Shown: in pieces, positions 10,881 to 23,400 of the stretch
Layout: each line of letters begins with the position of its first letter
How positions within the stretch are numbered: position 1 is the first letter of the stretch
NCBI GenBank assembly: GCA_030685235.1
Contig: MU839143.1
Span: forward strand, 186,001 to 250,000
DNA: 64,000 nt
Reading direction: 5' to 3'
DNA from: Copromyces sp. CBS 386.78
Lineage: Eukaryota; Ascomycota; Sordariomycetes; Sordariales; Sordariaceae
Notes under the pieces: model-generated
Database searches by the model: none
What the model saw: only the letters and a program-made list of their open reading frames with translations
What the model was told of the DNA's origin: nothing
Position numbers and translations under genes: made by a program

Positions 10881-12173
10881 ATGAAGGTACGACGATCCCC
10901 CGATATCCACGGCGTCATGGCTACGGCATCACTGCGATTCTGCGCTCTTTTCCGAGCCCGAGCGTCCAATTTCGAATTTCGACACGGAGAGGTCGCGAAA
11001 GAAAATGGGGACTAGGGCGAGGAAGAGGAGCCAGAACACGACAGCGACGGCGACGACGATGATGATGGGAATGGACACATGGACATCAGGCTGACCCCAC
11101 GTCCGACCGACAGCTGAACATTTCGTACCCTGCGAACGGCTCGCAGAAGCTGATCGAGGTCGAGGATGAGCGCAAGCTCCGCCACTTCATCGAGTAAGTT
11201 CCAACCACCTACCTACCTACAAGCTGCACTTGGCATCTGAGGACATGTCGCTAACAGACTAACTACAGGAAGCGCGTAAGTCTCCCCGATACGTGGCCGA
11301 CAGATCGAAATCAGACGCGATGACCGAACTCCGAAACTGACACACCGACTACAGATGGGCGCTGAGGTCCCCGCCGACCCTCTTGGTGATGAGTGGAAGG
11401 GCTACATCCTCCGCATCACCGGCGGTAACGACAAGCAGGGTTTCCCCATGAAGCAGGGTGTCATTGCCCCCAACCGTGTCCGCCTTCTCCTCTCCGACGG
11501 CCACTCCTGCTACCGTGCCCGCCGCACCGGTGAGCGCAAGAGAAAGTCCGTCCGCGGTTGCATCGTCGGCTCTGATCTCTCCGTCCTTGCTCTCGCCATC
11601 GTCAAGCAGGGCGAGCAGGACATCCCCGGCCTCACCGACACCGTCCACCCCAAGCGTCTCGGCCCCAAGCGCGCCACCAAGATCCGCCGCTTCTTCGGCC
11701 TCAGCAAGGATGACGATGTACGTGTTTCTCTACGCAACCTCGTCATCGCCTGCCCGCGCGCTGTGTCGATGATCCTCGCACAGTTCGTTGGGTAGAGTCT
11801 GAGATGAACACCAAGGCTAATTATCCAAACTTTTCTACGACGAATAGGTCCGCAAGTACGTCATTCGCCGCGAGGTCCAGCCCAAGGGTGAGGGCAAGAA
11901 GGCCTACACCAAGGCCCCCAAGATCCAGCGCCTCGTCACTCCCCAGCGCCTCCAGCACAAGAGACACCGTCTCGCTCTCAAGCGCCGCCAGGCCGAGAAG
12001 GTCAAGGAGGAGGCTGTAAGTTGTCCCCGGAAACCTTGATAAACAAGGCTGCAGAAATGCTAACAATCACCCAACAGTCTGAGTACTCTCAGATCCTCGC
12101 CAAGCGCATCGCTGAGGCCAAGGTCCAGAAGGCTGATGCCCGCAAGCGCCGCGCCTCCTCCATGCGCAAGTAA
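10881..12173 (+). CDS. rps6: 40S ribosomal protein S6 (eS6)
   Basis: Six exons: 10881-10886, 11114-11193, 11269-11275, 11355-11717, 11848-12015 and 12078-12173. They sum to 239 codons plus stop, the normal fungal length. eS6 is a core protein of the small ribosomal subunit and the classic target of TOR/S6-kinase signalling. Family hallmarks are MKLNISYP, the [14 protein letters not shown] block in exon 4, the [17 protein letters not shown] segment, and a C-terminal [10 protein letters not shown] tail with the phosphorylatable serines. Exon 1 holds only ATGAAG and exon 3 only seven bases (GAAGCGC); both are needed to keep the frame and the conserved HFIEKRMGAEV junction. The third intron is followed by an ATG that could mislead gene finders into an N-terminally truncated model. 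Introns use GTAAGT, GTACGA or GTACGT donors and CAG, CGACAG or AATAG acceptors, some with CTAAC branch sites. Confidence 0.96.
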
Positions 12174-14422
12174 GCGTTCGGAGTCAGGTGTGATGGATGA
12201 TATCCGGTTGCTTTCACGAATTTTCGGTCATGGCGCGGTTTATCTGTTGACTCGACCGGGGGGCACGTTTGTTGTGTGTAACATGAGCACCCATTAAAAA
12301 GGGCTTCTTCCACGACAAACTACCAGGAATTGAGTCTTCAATGAGAGTTGATACCAAAACACAAACGAGCATTCAGCAGCTTCGCTTCGGGTTCGCGTTA
12401 TACGGAATATTATGACGGGGACCCCTTTTTGATACCAATACTCCCGCCACTCGATCATTGACATATTTGGGGAACGGAGGCAACTGAGGTAGAATCCAAA
12501 ATCAACAATGGGTCTGAATTGTTCGCTTCATATGGGTTTCTTATGACTGGGTGCTGTGCGTGAAGTCTTGTCTATGACCTGTAAAAGTTGCAATGACTTG
12601 CACAGTAAAAAGTAAACATCTGTCTGGTATCATCACATGCATTTCTTGAGTTACCAAAATCCGCTGCTGTCCGCGTCTATCTTTTTGATTCAGCTCTTGG
12701 TATTCACCTCTACGTATCATTTTTGGTTCAGAAAGTTTACGTCGAATACTACTCATGTCTATTCGAAGATGTCTTCGCTCTTCCTGAAACACAAAACACT
12801 ATGACCTGCTAACGTAGCCACGGTTTGTTATCATACAATTCCATCACCCTCGCCACCTACAATGCCATACCTTTACACCGTCCACACCGAGTAGGTACTG
12901 ATCTTGAGTTTCCTGTTCAAGTCCAATCACCGGTTGGTAGAGCTATGATAGAGATATGTAGGTAGTCAATACATATATTCCCAAGTCAGTATCGATTCAA
13001 CATTCACCTTATCCAACTTCTTCCAACACACGTTTCGTTTAACTTTCGAGAGAACACCTCACAACCCCCAAGTAGATAGACTCAAGAATTCCAAAGGGAT
13101 ATCAATAGTTCAAGTCGCCGCCCCCCACGCCCCCCCCTGTTAATACTATATTGTATGTACATGTAGAATCTGTTCATGCCTTTTTTCCCCTCGCCGTCCG
13201 TGTCTTTCCTCCGTAGGTAGGTATGTATATATGCATGCTATGCGTAATTGGTTCCCCCAGAAGGTTTTACGAAATGTCTATACGAGGTGTTTTTATAATG
13301 TGTTTGCAAAGTGTTTACGAAGTGCTACTACGGACGGAGTGCTTCCAAAGTGCTTCCAAAGTGTTTACGACGTATTTACCAGGTACTCTAGTTAGAAATT
13401 ATCGGAGAAAGGTTTCCCTCCTTCCTTCGAGTCTCATCCCGTATGTTTGTTTGTCTTTGTGTAAAGATACATAGTCCTACTTGATCATTGCTCTCGAGGT
13501 TTTGACTAGTTCATCCTTGGTTTGCACTTCTTGATCTCCTTGTTGGTTTCCCTTACTACACACTTTCGAAACATGATTCATGTTTTCTTTGTCGCTGTCT
13601 TCGTCTTCCATCTGGGTTAAATCGGGTTTAATCATCTGTTTGGCAGGTTTAAAAATAAATAAATGCAAGATGGCGAGTTGATGGTAAAGGGGGAGGGTAA
13701 GCTCTGTTAAAAGGAAACGATTCAAATCTCATGCAGATAAAGGGAAGCCGAACATATCCCTGACCTCCTTCTCCAACTAAAAGGGATCAGAACTTCTAAG
13801 CAACCATGATCACGACATACACATGCCTGCTACTTCATTCTTTTAACATTGTAAAACTCCATTGCGCGGTTAATCATTCTAACCTCCCCTATCTCCTATT
13901 GCTAATCTTTTCCTTCTTCATCCATGCAAACAAGCTGAAGCTCAAGCTCCAAGCCAATCAACCCAGCAAAAGGCAAAACCCCAGGTCCAGAAAAAAAGGA
14001 AGACGAGACCTGCACTTCCCGCCGACCCCTCTCTGTTCCCTTTGTAAACCTTTTTTCATGCCAGACTGATTTGCTCAAGAGCGAAAAATAAAATGAAAAA
14101 ATGGTTGCAATAACAAAAGAACAGAAAATCCTCTTCTCCCCAATCTAAAACCTCCATGCGCTTAAACCTTGTATGACCTTCATAACTGAAAAAGACCTCC
14201 ACCATCCTTTACCATTCCTCCTTCCAGGCAATTTATGCCACCCTTTCTGCCATTCCACCTATGTGATGCTTATGTTTCGGCTTATGTACCTTGTGCTTCT
14301 CCTCTTCCGTACGGTTCCCTGCTCAATCTCCACTTACCACCCATCCCCATTCCCGCTCCTTCCATTGTTCTTTCCATCGTTGATATATAATTGACTCTGT
14401 GAAAGCGCAAGTCGGGGCATGT
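12174..14422. other. Gene-free convergent 3' region between RPS6 and the HECT ligase
   Basis: About 2.2 kb between two convergent 3' ends. Several frames of 70 to 90 codons exist but none shows family motifs or introns. A degenerate 11-bp tandem repeat (GTGTTTACGAA / GTGCTTCCAAA) occurs at about 13,298-13,375. The rest is moderately AT-rich, unremarkable sequence with both 3' UTRs presumably inside it. Confidence 0.5.
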
Positions 14423-17400
14423 CTACGCAAAGCCAAAGTAGTCGCTACCCGCGGTAATAGCCTTGAGCAGCTGGCTCCTCAGAGTTTCGTAGCTTTCGTA
14501 CTCGGGAAGATCAAGTTCTGCAACGGTATTGGTTAACCAATGATATCATTCCCAGTGGACCGGGAAAGAAGAAAACTTACGGTTAAAGCAAGTATGAGAG
14601 CTAGGAAGACGATCCTTGCTGCCATAGTCACGATGAATATTGAACCTGCTGACACCATTCATGCCCTCCAACTCCTTGAAGCCATTCAGAGGCACCTTGG
14701 ATGTGCCCGTGACGAACTGAAGAAGCTTGGCGAGTTCCTCCTTGTCGAAGGACCGGACAGCGCGCCAGAACCATTGAATCTGAGGGGCGCCGGCAGAGTA
14801 GTTGTGGTACTCGGTGTTAGCCTTCCAGTCGTCGATGTCAATATCAGGCAGACCGGAAATGAGAAGCTCGAGTTCCTGTTCGTTGAAGATGGCAATGAGC
14901 TCTTCGGGGATGATCTCGTGGAAGCCTGTTTATTTGTCAGTTATGTACTATAACCCAAGACAGAGAGGAGCTGGACTTACCGGTAAGGAATGCCTTCATT
15001 TGATCCTTGACCGAGGTGATGAGCTTGTGCTCGACGATCAGACGGACATATTCATGCTTGTTCTCCTCCGTAACAGGAATGTTGCGGCCGTTCTCAATCA
15101 GATCGACAACCTTGACCTCGCCGAACACGTCATCCTCGACCGAAAAGGTCTCGGTGATGATATCAGTAATATCATTCTCGAGCATCCAGACAAGGGACTT
15201 GTAGTAATCCGGATCAAACGACTCCATGTCCTTGACCGACACGGGCTTGCCGAGGATGCGCTTATAGACCGCACGGCTGAAGTAGCAGTCAAGCAGACGA
15301 CCCTCGTAAAGGGCCTTGCCGATGATTCTGCCAATGAACTTGAAGAAGGGCAGATGCTCGTCGTTGATAGGACTCAACTTGTTGGGGTGGAAGGTTGTGC
15401 GGTCCGAAGACACGGGAACGAAAAGGACGTAGTTGGGGTCGAACATTTGTCTGGAGAGCACCTGGAACCACTCGCGAGTAACACCGCCAGCATCGACACC
15501 TTCCTCACCCTGGAAACGGATGTTGAGCTTTCCAAACTTCAACTCCTCGGCCTTCTTGTAATAGAGCGACCGGAACGAGTCATGGAAGACGTGCTCACGG
15601 CGCACTTGAAGTTGCAATGGAGGGAAAGACTGCCTCGTCTGTTGGTGCTTGGAGTGCACGCTACGGTTGAAGTAGTTGCGCTTGTTGTCGAATTCCAAGA
15701 CCTTCGGATTCTTGACCAGCAGCGAGAAGGTGCCGGACATGAGCTTGGGGTTGTGTCGGACGAGCTCGTTGAGGATACGGCGGTGCTCCTCGGTGAAGGT
15801 AAAGAACAAGCCGGCAATGCGGTCCTCTGGAGGCGGGCTGGTGAGAAGCATTTCCTTCTGCGAATTGGCGTTCGACACCGCCGAAGCATCCGACAGTGTC
15901 GTATTCTTGCAAACCACCATCAACGACTCGATGAGCGGCAGGAGAATCGTGGCCACGTTGAGCATGTTGTCGCGCTGCCTAATTGCGCTCAAGCAAGCGC
16001 TTAGCTTATCCCACATCGTGCCGAATGTCGGGTTCCAGTAGAGAGAACCCAGGAGGTCCTCCTTAGTGTTCTCTCCTTCGGCAGGCTTGTCCTGCTTCTT
16101 GCTCTTGCTATCGAACAAGTGGTCGAGCGCTGTAAGAACACGTAGGAGCTTGTTCTGCTCCGATGCGCCTGGCGAGAACTTGGCGAGGGCAACGCCCTGG
16201 ATTTGGGTGCCGGACTCAGCCTTCAAGATATGAGGAAGCAAGTTGTCAAGATCTGAGAGAATGTTCTTGCTCAAGACCCTAGCTTGGCGAACCAACTCGT
16301 CTCCAAATACCTTCTTCGCGCCAGGGATGTTGGAAAGATTCTTGATCGTAGAGATGGTGTTCTGGAACGTCTTGGAGCTGCATTCACGCGCCACGAAGAT
16401 GTTGATCACCAGCTTAAGATTGTGCTCAGGGATCGTCGGCGGCGTGAGCGCCCGGAACTTCTTCTCCTTCTCGGACATGGACAAATGAGACTTAAGAGAA
16501 CTCTCACCAGCCTGTTCCTTGGGTGCTTCTGGCTCCTTGTTCTCCTGATCTGGTTGCGCTGGCTGTTCGCTGGAACCAGCTGCTGGAGCAGATTCAGAAG
16601 GCTGCTGGGTCGCCTCCTGCTGGGCGGAAGAGGCCTGCTCGGTCGAGGCTTGCTCTTCGGGTGCGCTGGCAGCCGCTTCACGTTCAGCCGCAGCCTTTTC
16701 TTCGGCTTCCTTCCTCTTCTTCACTTCCTCTTCGAACTCCTTGCGTCTCCGCTCAATCGCTTGAAGCGGGATGGTAACCTTATTGAGGAGATCAGCCAGT
16801 ACCTGCATGACTGCAGAGCTCTCCATGACGAGGTTGCGATCCAGAAGAGTCAATAGGGAGTTGACAGCAAACTTGGGAGCCTTGCCACTGACATCCTTGC
16901 CCTTACCCTTGCGGCTCAGGCTTCGCTTGAGCGTGGATGCCACCGTCTCATGCTCAGTCAAGAACACAGATGGTACATGAGGGTTGAGCTTGGAAAGCTC
17001 CACCAAAAGGTCAAGACATTGCTGAACAATCAACAGCGGCGACACCTCCGAGCTGGCAGGGAACTGACCGTTAGTGTTGTTGTTGGTAGTGCCGCCTGTC
17101 AGGGTTCGCTTCAAGGGGTGAGGCGTCTTAGCGTCCTTCTCCTTTGGTTGCTTGGCCTTGTAAGAGATCTGGGCAAAGCTACGCTCCACGGCATCCATGT
17201 TCGTGCATCCATCTTGGAGAATTTGTAGCAAAGAGGAGATGACATCGAGTCGGTTTTGGCGGTTTTCGCACAGGTTGGCAAAAATATTGAAGAGATTGGA
17301 GCGAATTGAGCCTTGCTGAGAGACAAACATCAGGCGAAGAAGGGTAGCAATGCCCTGCTTGTCCAACATCTGAACCACAGTGCGCCTCTGGACCTTTTGG

Positions 17401-20400
17401 ACAGCTGCAGCACCTGCCTCGGCAGGGCGCTGAGTGTCTCGGGGGCGAGAAGCCGGTTGGCCACCTTGGGCGGCGTGGAGTTGACGATGGCGCGCCACAA
17501 GAGTGCGGGCTTCTGCGGCCAACTCTGGGCCAAGGTGCTCCATGATGTCTTCGCCCTGGTCGAGTAGGACCTGTTGGCGGAGACCAGGGGGGAAAGTCAA
17601 CAGGATGCTTGCGGGATCCATGTCAGCCGGACCAAGGTCTTGGCCGCCTGCTGCAGCTTGTCGTTCCCGACGCCTCTGTTCGTGCTGCTCCTGGTGGAGA
17701 ATCTCGTTACGAAGCTCCTCCGGGAGTGCTTCGAGGAACTCTTGGAAGACCTCAGTGTTTTCGCCCTCTTGTTGAACCTGCTCTCGCGCCTGGGATCTTC
17801 GGGTGCTGATAGCCTGGGCGATCACCTCGTCCCTGAACTCTTCAGGAAGGGCTTCAAGATACTCGGCGTCGATACCCAGTTCAGTGATATCGATCTGCTG
17901 GTTACGGAGAGTGTAGTAGACACGAGGACGTTCATCCTCGGCCTGCTGCTCGGCATTCTCGCCCGCGCCTTGAGTTTCAACGCCTTCCATAGAGGTTGCC
18001 TCTTGAGCCGCAGCATTTGCCTCCTGATCAGCGACGGCTTGCGCAGCAGCTTGTGCGGCAGCTTCAGCTCGTTCGCGCTCAAGGCGCTCACGCTCCTCTG
18101 CTTCCTTCTTCTCACGCGCAGCCTTCTCTTCCGCTTCCTTGGCCTCTCTCTTCTTGCGCTCCTCCTCTTGTCGCTTCTTCCGCTCTTCCTCTGCTTTGCG
18201 ATCGGCCTCCGCTTTACGAGCCTTCTCCTCCTTCTCAGCTTGAATTGCTGCCGGAGTAAGCTTGGAAATGATGAGCGGTGCAAGCTTCTGAGCCTTGTCC
18301 TGGTGGCCAAAGCCAAAGATCATCTTGACCTCTTGTTGCCATCTCTCATGTGTAGATTCCGGTGAAAACTGAACGGCTTGATGAGGTTCCTGATAGGTAT
18401 CGCGCCGAGCTTCAGTGGAGCGAGACTCGCGGGAGTGGGGGGGAGGAATTGGGATGGCGTTGAGTTCGCGGATGATTCCACCTGGTCCGTCTGCTGTGAA
18501 ATGCAAGGCCAAGGGTCCTCCTGCAGCGCTGAGACGCACGTCAGGTAAGTGTTGGACGAGGTCGCTGATGAACGCCAACGGCTCAACGCCCATGCCCATA
18601 CCTAGGCCTCCGATCATGTTCGGAGTGATCCCTAGACGAACCAGCTGGCTGTGAGCATTACGAGGAACCTCACGGCGAGCCTGAGGAAGCAAGAGGGGAT
18701 TTGTTCCAGACATGACGTCGGCCGGAGGGGGCAGATGTCTGCTGAGATGCGCAGGGCGACGGAAGAAGTTTTGGAAGTCTGAAAACCCGTTAGCACTCTG
18801 AACAAGCAGACCATATCTTCGGCTTTAAGAACTTACCAAGCGCGTCACGGTGTCTTCCGACCACGAAAGGACTGTTGGGCCAAGGGCTCCGGGACGGCCG
18901 ATGCCGATGGTTGGGCTCGATGGCAATGTCCCAACCAAGCCCCGATGGCATGTTGGGTGCAAGCAAGTCATCGTCTGCTTATTATGTCAGCTCCCAGATC
19001 TGGTGAAGGGACTCGTTTCCAGAACTTACGAAGACCATCGCCGTCAAAGTACATGTCATCGTCCATGTCGTCTTCACCTTCATCTTCATCATCTGTTCAA
19101 GGAAGTTAGCGACCCGTTCACCCTTCTCAAGCATCCTGGGAACTTACCGTCTTCTTCGCCATCTTCATCATCGTCGATGTAGTGCCCGTCAAAGTCGCGA
19201 ATTGGCTCGGCATCAAGATCTTCGCCAGCATTTTCCATAGCCGCTCGCATGATTTCGGGGAAGGTCCGACGGTTGTGAAGTTGAGCCTCCTGCATATTCT
19301 GAGCCTCAGCTCCATAGTCGAGCTCTTCCTCGTCCTCTTCATCATCCTCGTCGGTGCCATCATCCCACGACGCACCGTCATCAATAGCATTGCCCTCTTC
19401 ATCGACAATGTGGATGTCGTCTTCCATGTCATCCATGTCTTCGGAGCCGACTTCGTCGTCCTCATCCTCATCACTAAGCTCTTGCTCGTCATCTTCGTCC
19501 ATGTCGTCATCTTCATCCATGTCATCCATGTCCTCATTGTCCTCTTCGTCATCGTTCTCACCCATAATGACCTCGACAACGCCAGGTTGACCGGGCATTC
19601 CTCCCATCTCGCCCATCTCGCCGAGCTCGTCTTCGTCGTCGCTAGGGTTGTCTTCGTTGTCCTGTGACATGTCGTCGCCATAGTCAAGCTCGTCGTCGTA
19701 CTGCTCGTCGTCATACATGTCTTCATCATCATCTTCATCCTCGTCGGAGAACTCGTCATCACGTCCGGGTTCAAGCATGCCCAAAGTGGAGTTGCGATAA
19801 AGATCAGGCGTCTCCTCGCGATCATCTGAGAGATCATCAGAGACGGACGACCCGTCGGACAGGAACTCGTCCTCGGCTTGATCGGTCCCAGCTGTACCCG
19901 AAGGAGGGATGAGACCTAATTGACTCATCAAGACTGCAGTCTTTGTGAGCGTTTTGATGACCGCGAGGATGGGCTTGAGTGGAGCCTTGTTGTGCGGGAA
20001 TGTGAGGTCAATGTCGGCGATGGACGCAGCCAAGGACGTGAGGTAACCCTTCTCATACATGAGACGCTTCAGCTGAGCTTGAGACCGTCCGATTGACGGA
20101 TCTGTACCGCGCGGGTTGCTGGGGCGCGATTCTTTATCTCCTTCGCCGATCATCTGGGCCATCAACTCTGCGAGAGCATTCATCTTTCCGTATCGAACAT
20201 CAAACGGCTCCCCGGAGACAGACGCATCCTTGTAGGCGCGAAGGATAGTATCCAGGACAAACCGGCGGATAAAGAGCAAGTCCGGCTCATCATCATACTC
20301 AAACAGCTCAGGGGTACGGCTCTGAGGCTTCTCGCCGGTCCTAGAAACAAGGGCAACTAGAACAGCGCGGGCTGGCACCGCCGTTGCCGCCTTCTTTCTC

Positions 20401-23400
20401 ATAGCTATCGAATCCGGCACCCCGCTTGCGGGGCTGAAGCAAAGAATGTCGTTGAGGAGATAGTTTAGCACACTGGAGCGAGGCTTGACCGGGGCATTCG
20501 CTTGAATGGGAGCTGAGCGCTTAAAGTTGATGAACTCAACCTTGGCACGATTGTAGCTCTGTAACAGCTCCGCAAGACAGTCAAGCAAGAAGCACCGATA
20601 GATGAAAATGGGATGATCCTCGGCCTTGAAAGGGGCCTTTGCCGGTTTCTTCTCCTTCTCCTTCGACTCCGAATTCTGCTCGTCGCCGGAAGATGAAGGA
20701 GTAGCCTCATTCGCAGGAGTAGAATCAGACTCCGACTTAGAGGCAGCTGCGGGAGGCGCAGGAACGTTCTCCCTCTCGTCAACCTCTTTGTAGTTGAGCA
20801 GCTCGGTCAACAAGAAGTGAACAACACCATCGGGATGTTCGAGAATCGGCCGCTTGAGGTCTTGGGCGGGGGCCTTGGGGGCATCGGGCATATCCTTGTC
20901 CGTCACCTCGGTTGAAGGCTTGACGTCACTGATGGTGAGATCTTCTGTCGCTTGCACTGTAGGTTCGACTGAGCTCTCCTTGGGCGAGACACTAGCATCT
21001 GCAGGGCGCTCCTTGAGAACCAGGTATGGCGTGGAGCGCAGCGTTCCGTCTCCCAAGTGTGAAATGCCCCGGTTCAGCTTGAGCAGCTCCGTGCTGACCT
21101 CGACAAAGGTCTTGAGCGACCGCAGAGCCAAATGCGCTTGAGTGCGCAGATATGCCTGTGCTTCAAGGCCCGGGGCTGTGCTAGGCCTATGCCTCGTAGT
21201 CATGAGGTGTCTAATGTCAGTCTCAAAAATCTGCCGAAGGGTCTCTTCGTCTTCGATGATGTGTCGAAGGATCTGTCGGATGTGTTCCGAAATATGAGTC
21301 TGCTTAAGACGAGTAGAACCGGCACCGCACAGCTGCTTTGCCATGACAAACAGCCGTTGCAGATTCTTCTTCTCTCCAACAATCTTGGCTACCGCGTGGT
21401 CTCTGGTCAGGACAACGAGGATCCTCAACACCGAAACGGCCAATGACTCTTCCTTGCCGACACGAGGGAGAAAATCCAACAGGGTGGTCAAGAGAGACGA
21501 GCGGTGTTCGGCCGAGAAGTTGGGCTCCTTCACCGCGATGACCGGCTCCTCAACCGGGTCATCCTCTTTCACGGGCTGCTTCCATTTGATCTCGGGAGGC
21601 TGGGCGTCTTGGAAAAGCATGATCTCGAATATGAGGAGAATGTAGGGAATCCACGGAGGAAGGTTGTCATTGGAGCTTGCCGGTGGCAGCTTCAGGAAGC
21701 CGAGATAATCGCCCACGTAGTCTCTCAACATGTCCACGGTAGTCTTCATGAATGCAGTATGTTGAAGAAGAAGCGCCAAAAGATGGGCGTAAGCGGCAAT
21801 GCTACTGCCATTCTCCTTCAACTCCTCTGGGTCGTCAGAGGCAAATGACATGAGCGCATTAGCCAAGATCTCGCCCACTTCCACTCTCCTGTCTTCATTG
21901 TCGGTCTTCAGGATGGTGTTCTGGATGAGATCCGCAACCTCGAACACGGCCTCGGGATGGGAGCTAATAACTTCAAGACAGCGATCGATCAGGGTATCGT
22001 AGAGCTTTGCCCTCTCTTCAGCCAGATCTTCCCTGGTGATACGGGGAGCGTCAGATTGTGATTCAGTGGCTGGTTGCTGTGACGGAAGTACAGGCAGTTG
22101 TTGTGGTGCCGCCGTAGAGACGCCAACATCGGCTTCGCCGCTAGTGCCAGGCTGGCCTTCGTCAGAGTCATCAGAAGAGGGCTCAGTGACATCGCCGAGG
22201 GCTGCTTCACCACTAGCTTCTCCGAGGGGCTCGTTGGGCACCGGATCCAACGCCATAGGTTCTGAACCAAGCAAATCGCCCACCGGGAAAGTAGGAGTGT
22301 TCAACAAGTTGCTGAGAGACATCCCTGCAGACGACGACAGGTTGGGAGATGGCGCTTCCTTGAAAGCGTCCTCAGCCGGCACAGGGTTGCGGTTCCGGAC
22401 TAGGTGTGCCTTCTGGTACTTGATGTACTCCTTGGTATCACTCTCTTTACCATTAGCACGATAATGTGCCTCCAACGCTAGATCAACGTCTACGCCTTGC
22501 TCGGTTGCGAGTGCTTCTGCATCCTTGCGCGAGATCCATTTGAAGGGAACGAACTCGCGATTCTTGAAAAGATACGGTAATGATTCTTTGTCGGATCTTG
22601 ACTGCGCATTTGACTCTAGGTCGCCGGCCGCAATGGTCTTGATTAGGTCGATAATCTTGCTCACTATCGGACTTGTTGACTTTTCGATGATCTTGGAAGC
22701 CCATATATCTTGAATAATAGGAAGGATCAACATTCGCAACTCAACAACAAGCTGGTGCGAAAACTCCCGGGTGACTCGTTCCGTAGGCTTGGGTGCCAAG
22801 GCAATCTGGGCCATAGAATCTGAGAGGTTTTTGCCACTAACGATGAAACAGTAGATGTCGAGCACTTTCTTCATGCCAATCATTGAAAGTTTGGCCTTCG
22901 TGGCTTCCTGACCCTCGGTGGCCCCAGCCGACACCATGTCGGCCAATCGTTTGAGAATGACGTTCAGTGCCTCGAAACCCCCGAGCTCCTTAAAGGCGGT
23001 GATCACGGGGAGGATAAGGAAAGCCCCTCCGCTGGCAGTACGGTGATTCGTATCAACGACCATTTCGCCAAACGTGTGGATCATGATAATCCAGTTATGG
23101 ATGTCTCTGACTGTCAACTCTTCTTTTGACTGCTGCAGTTGCTGAATCAAGGTTTCCGCCGACGCCTCTGCAATTGCCAGGTGTCGAGAACGGATGAACG
23201 CGTCGTTGTTGTTGCGTCTAGGCAACAGCGCCTTGCCGATAGTCTGGAAGAATGGGAAGATGGAAGGCATATAGGAATGAAGAAGGACCCGTAGGGTCTG
23301 GTAGTTCTTGTATTCAGCAGTCGACTGCTCTTCAGGCGTCAACTTCTTGCCGTTTGCGGAAGCATCTTGAGCCGCCGAGTCGGTCAGCAGATCCTGCACA

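Noticed and set aside
13223..13474. An 83-codon frame with Cys and Tyr content
   Set aside because: It overlies the 11-bp degenerate tandem repeat in the 3' region and has no start context, intron or motif support.
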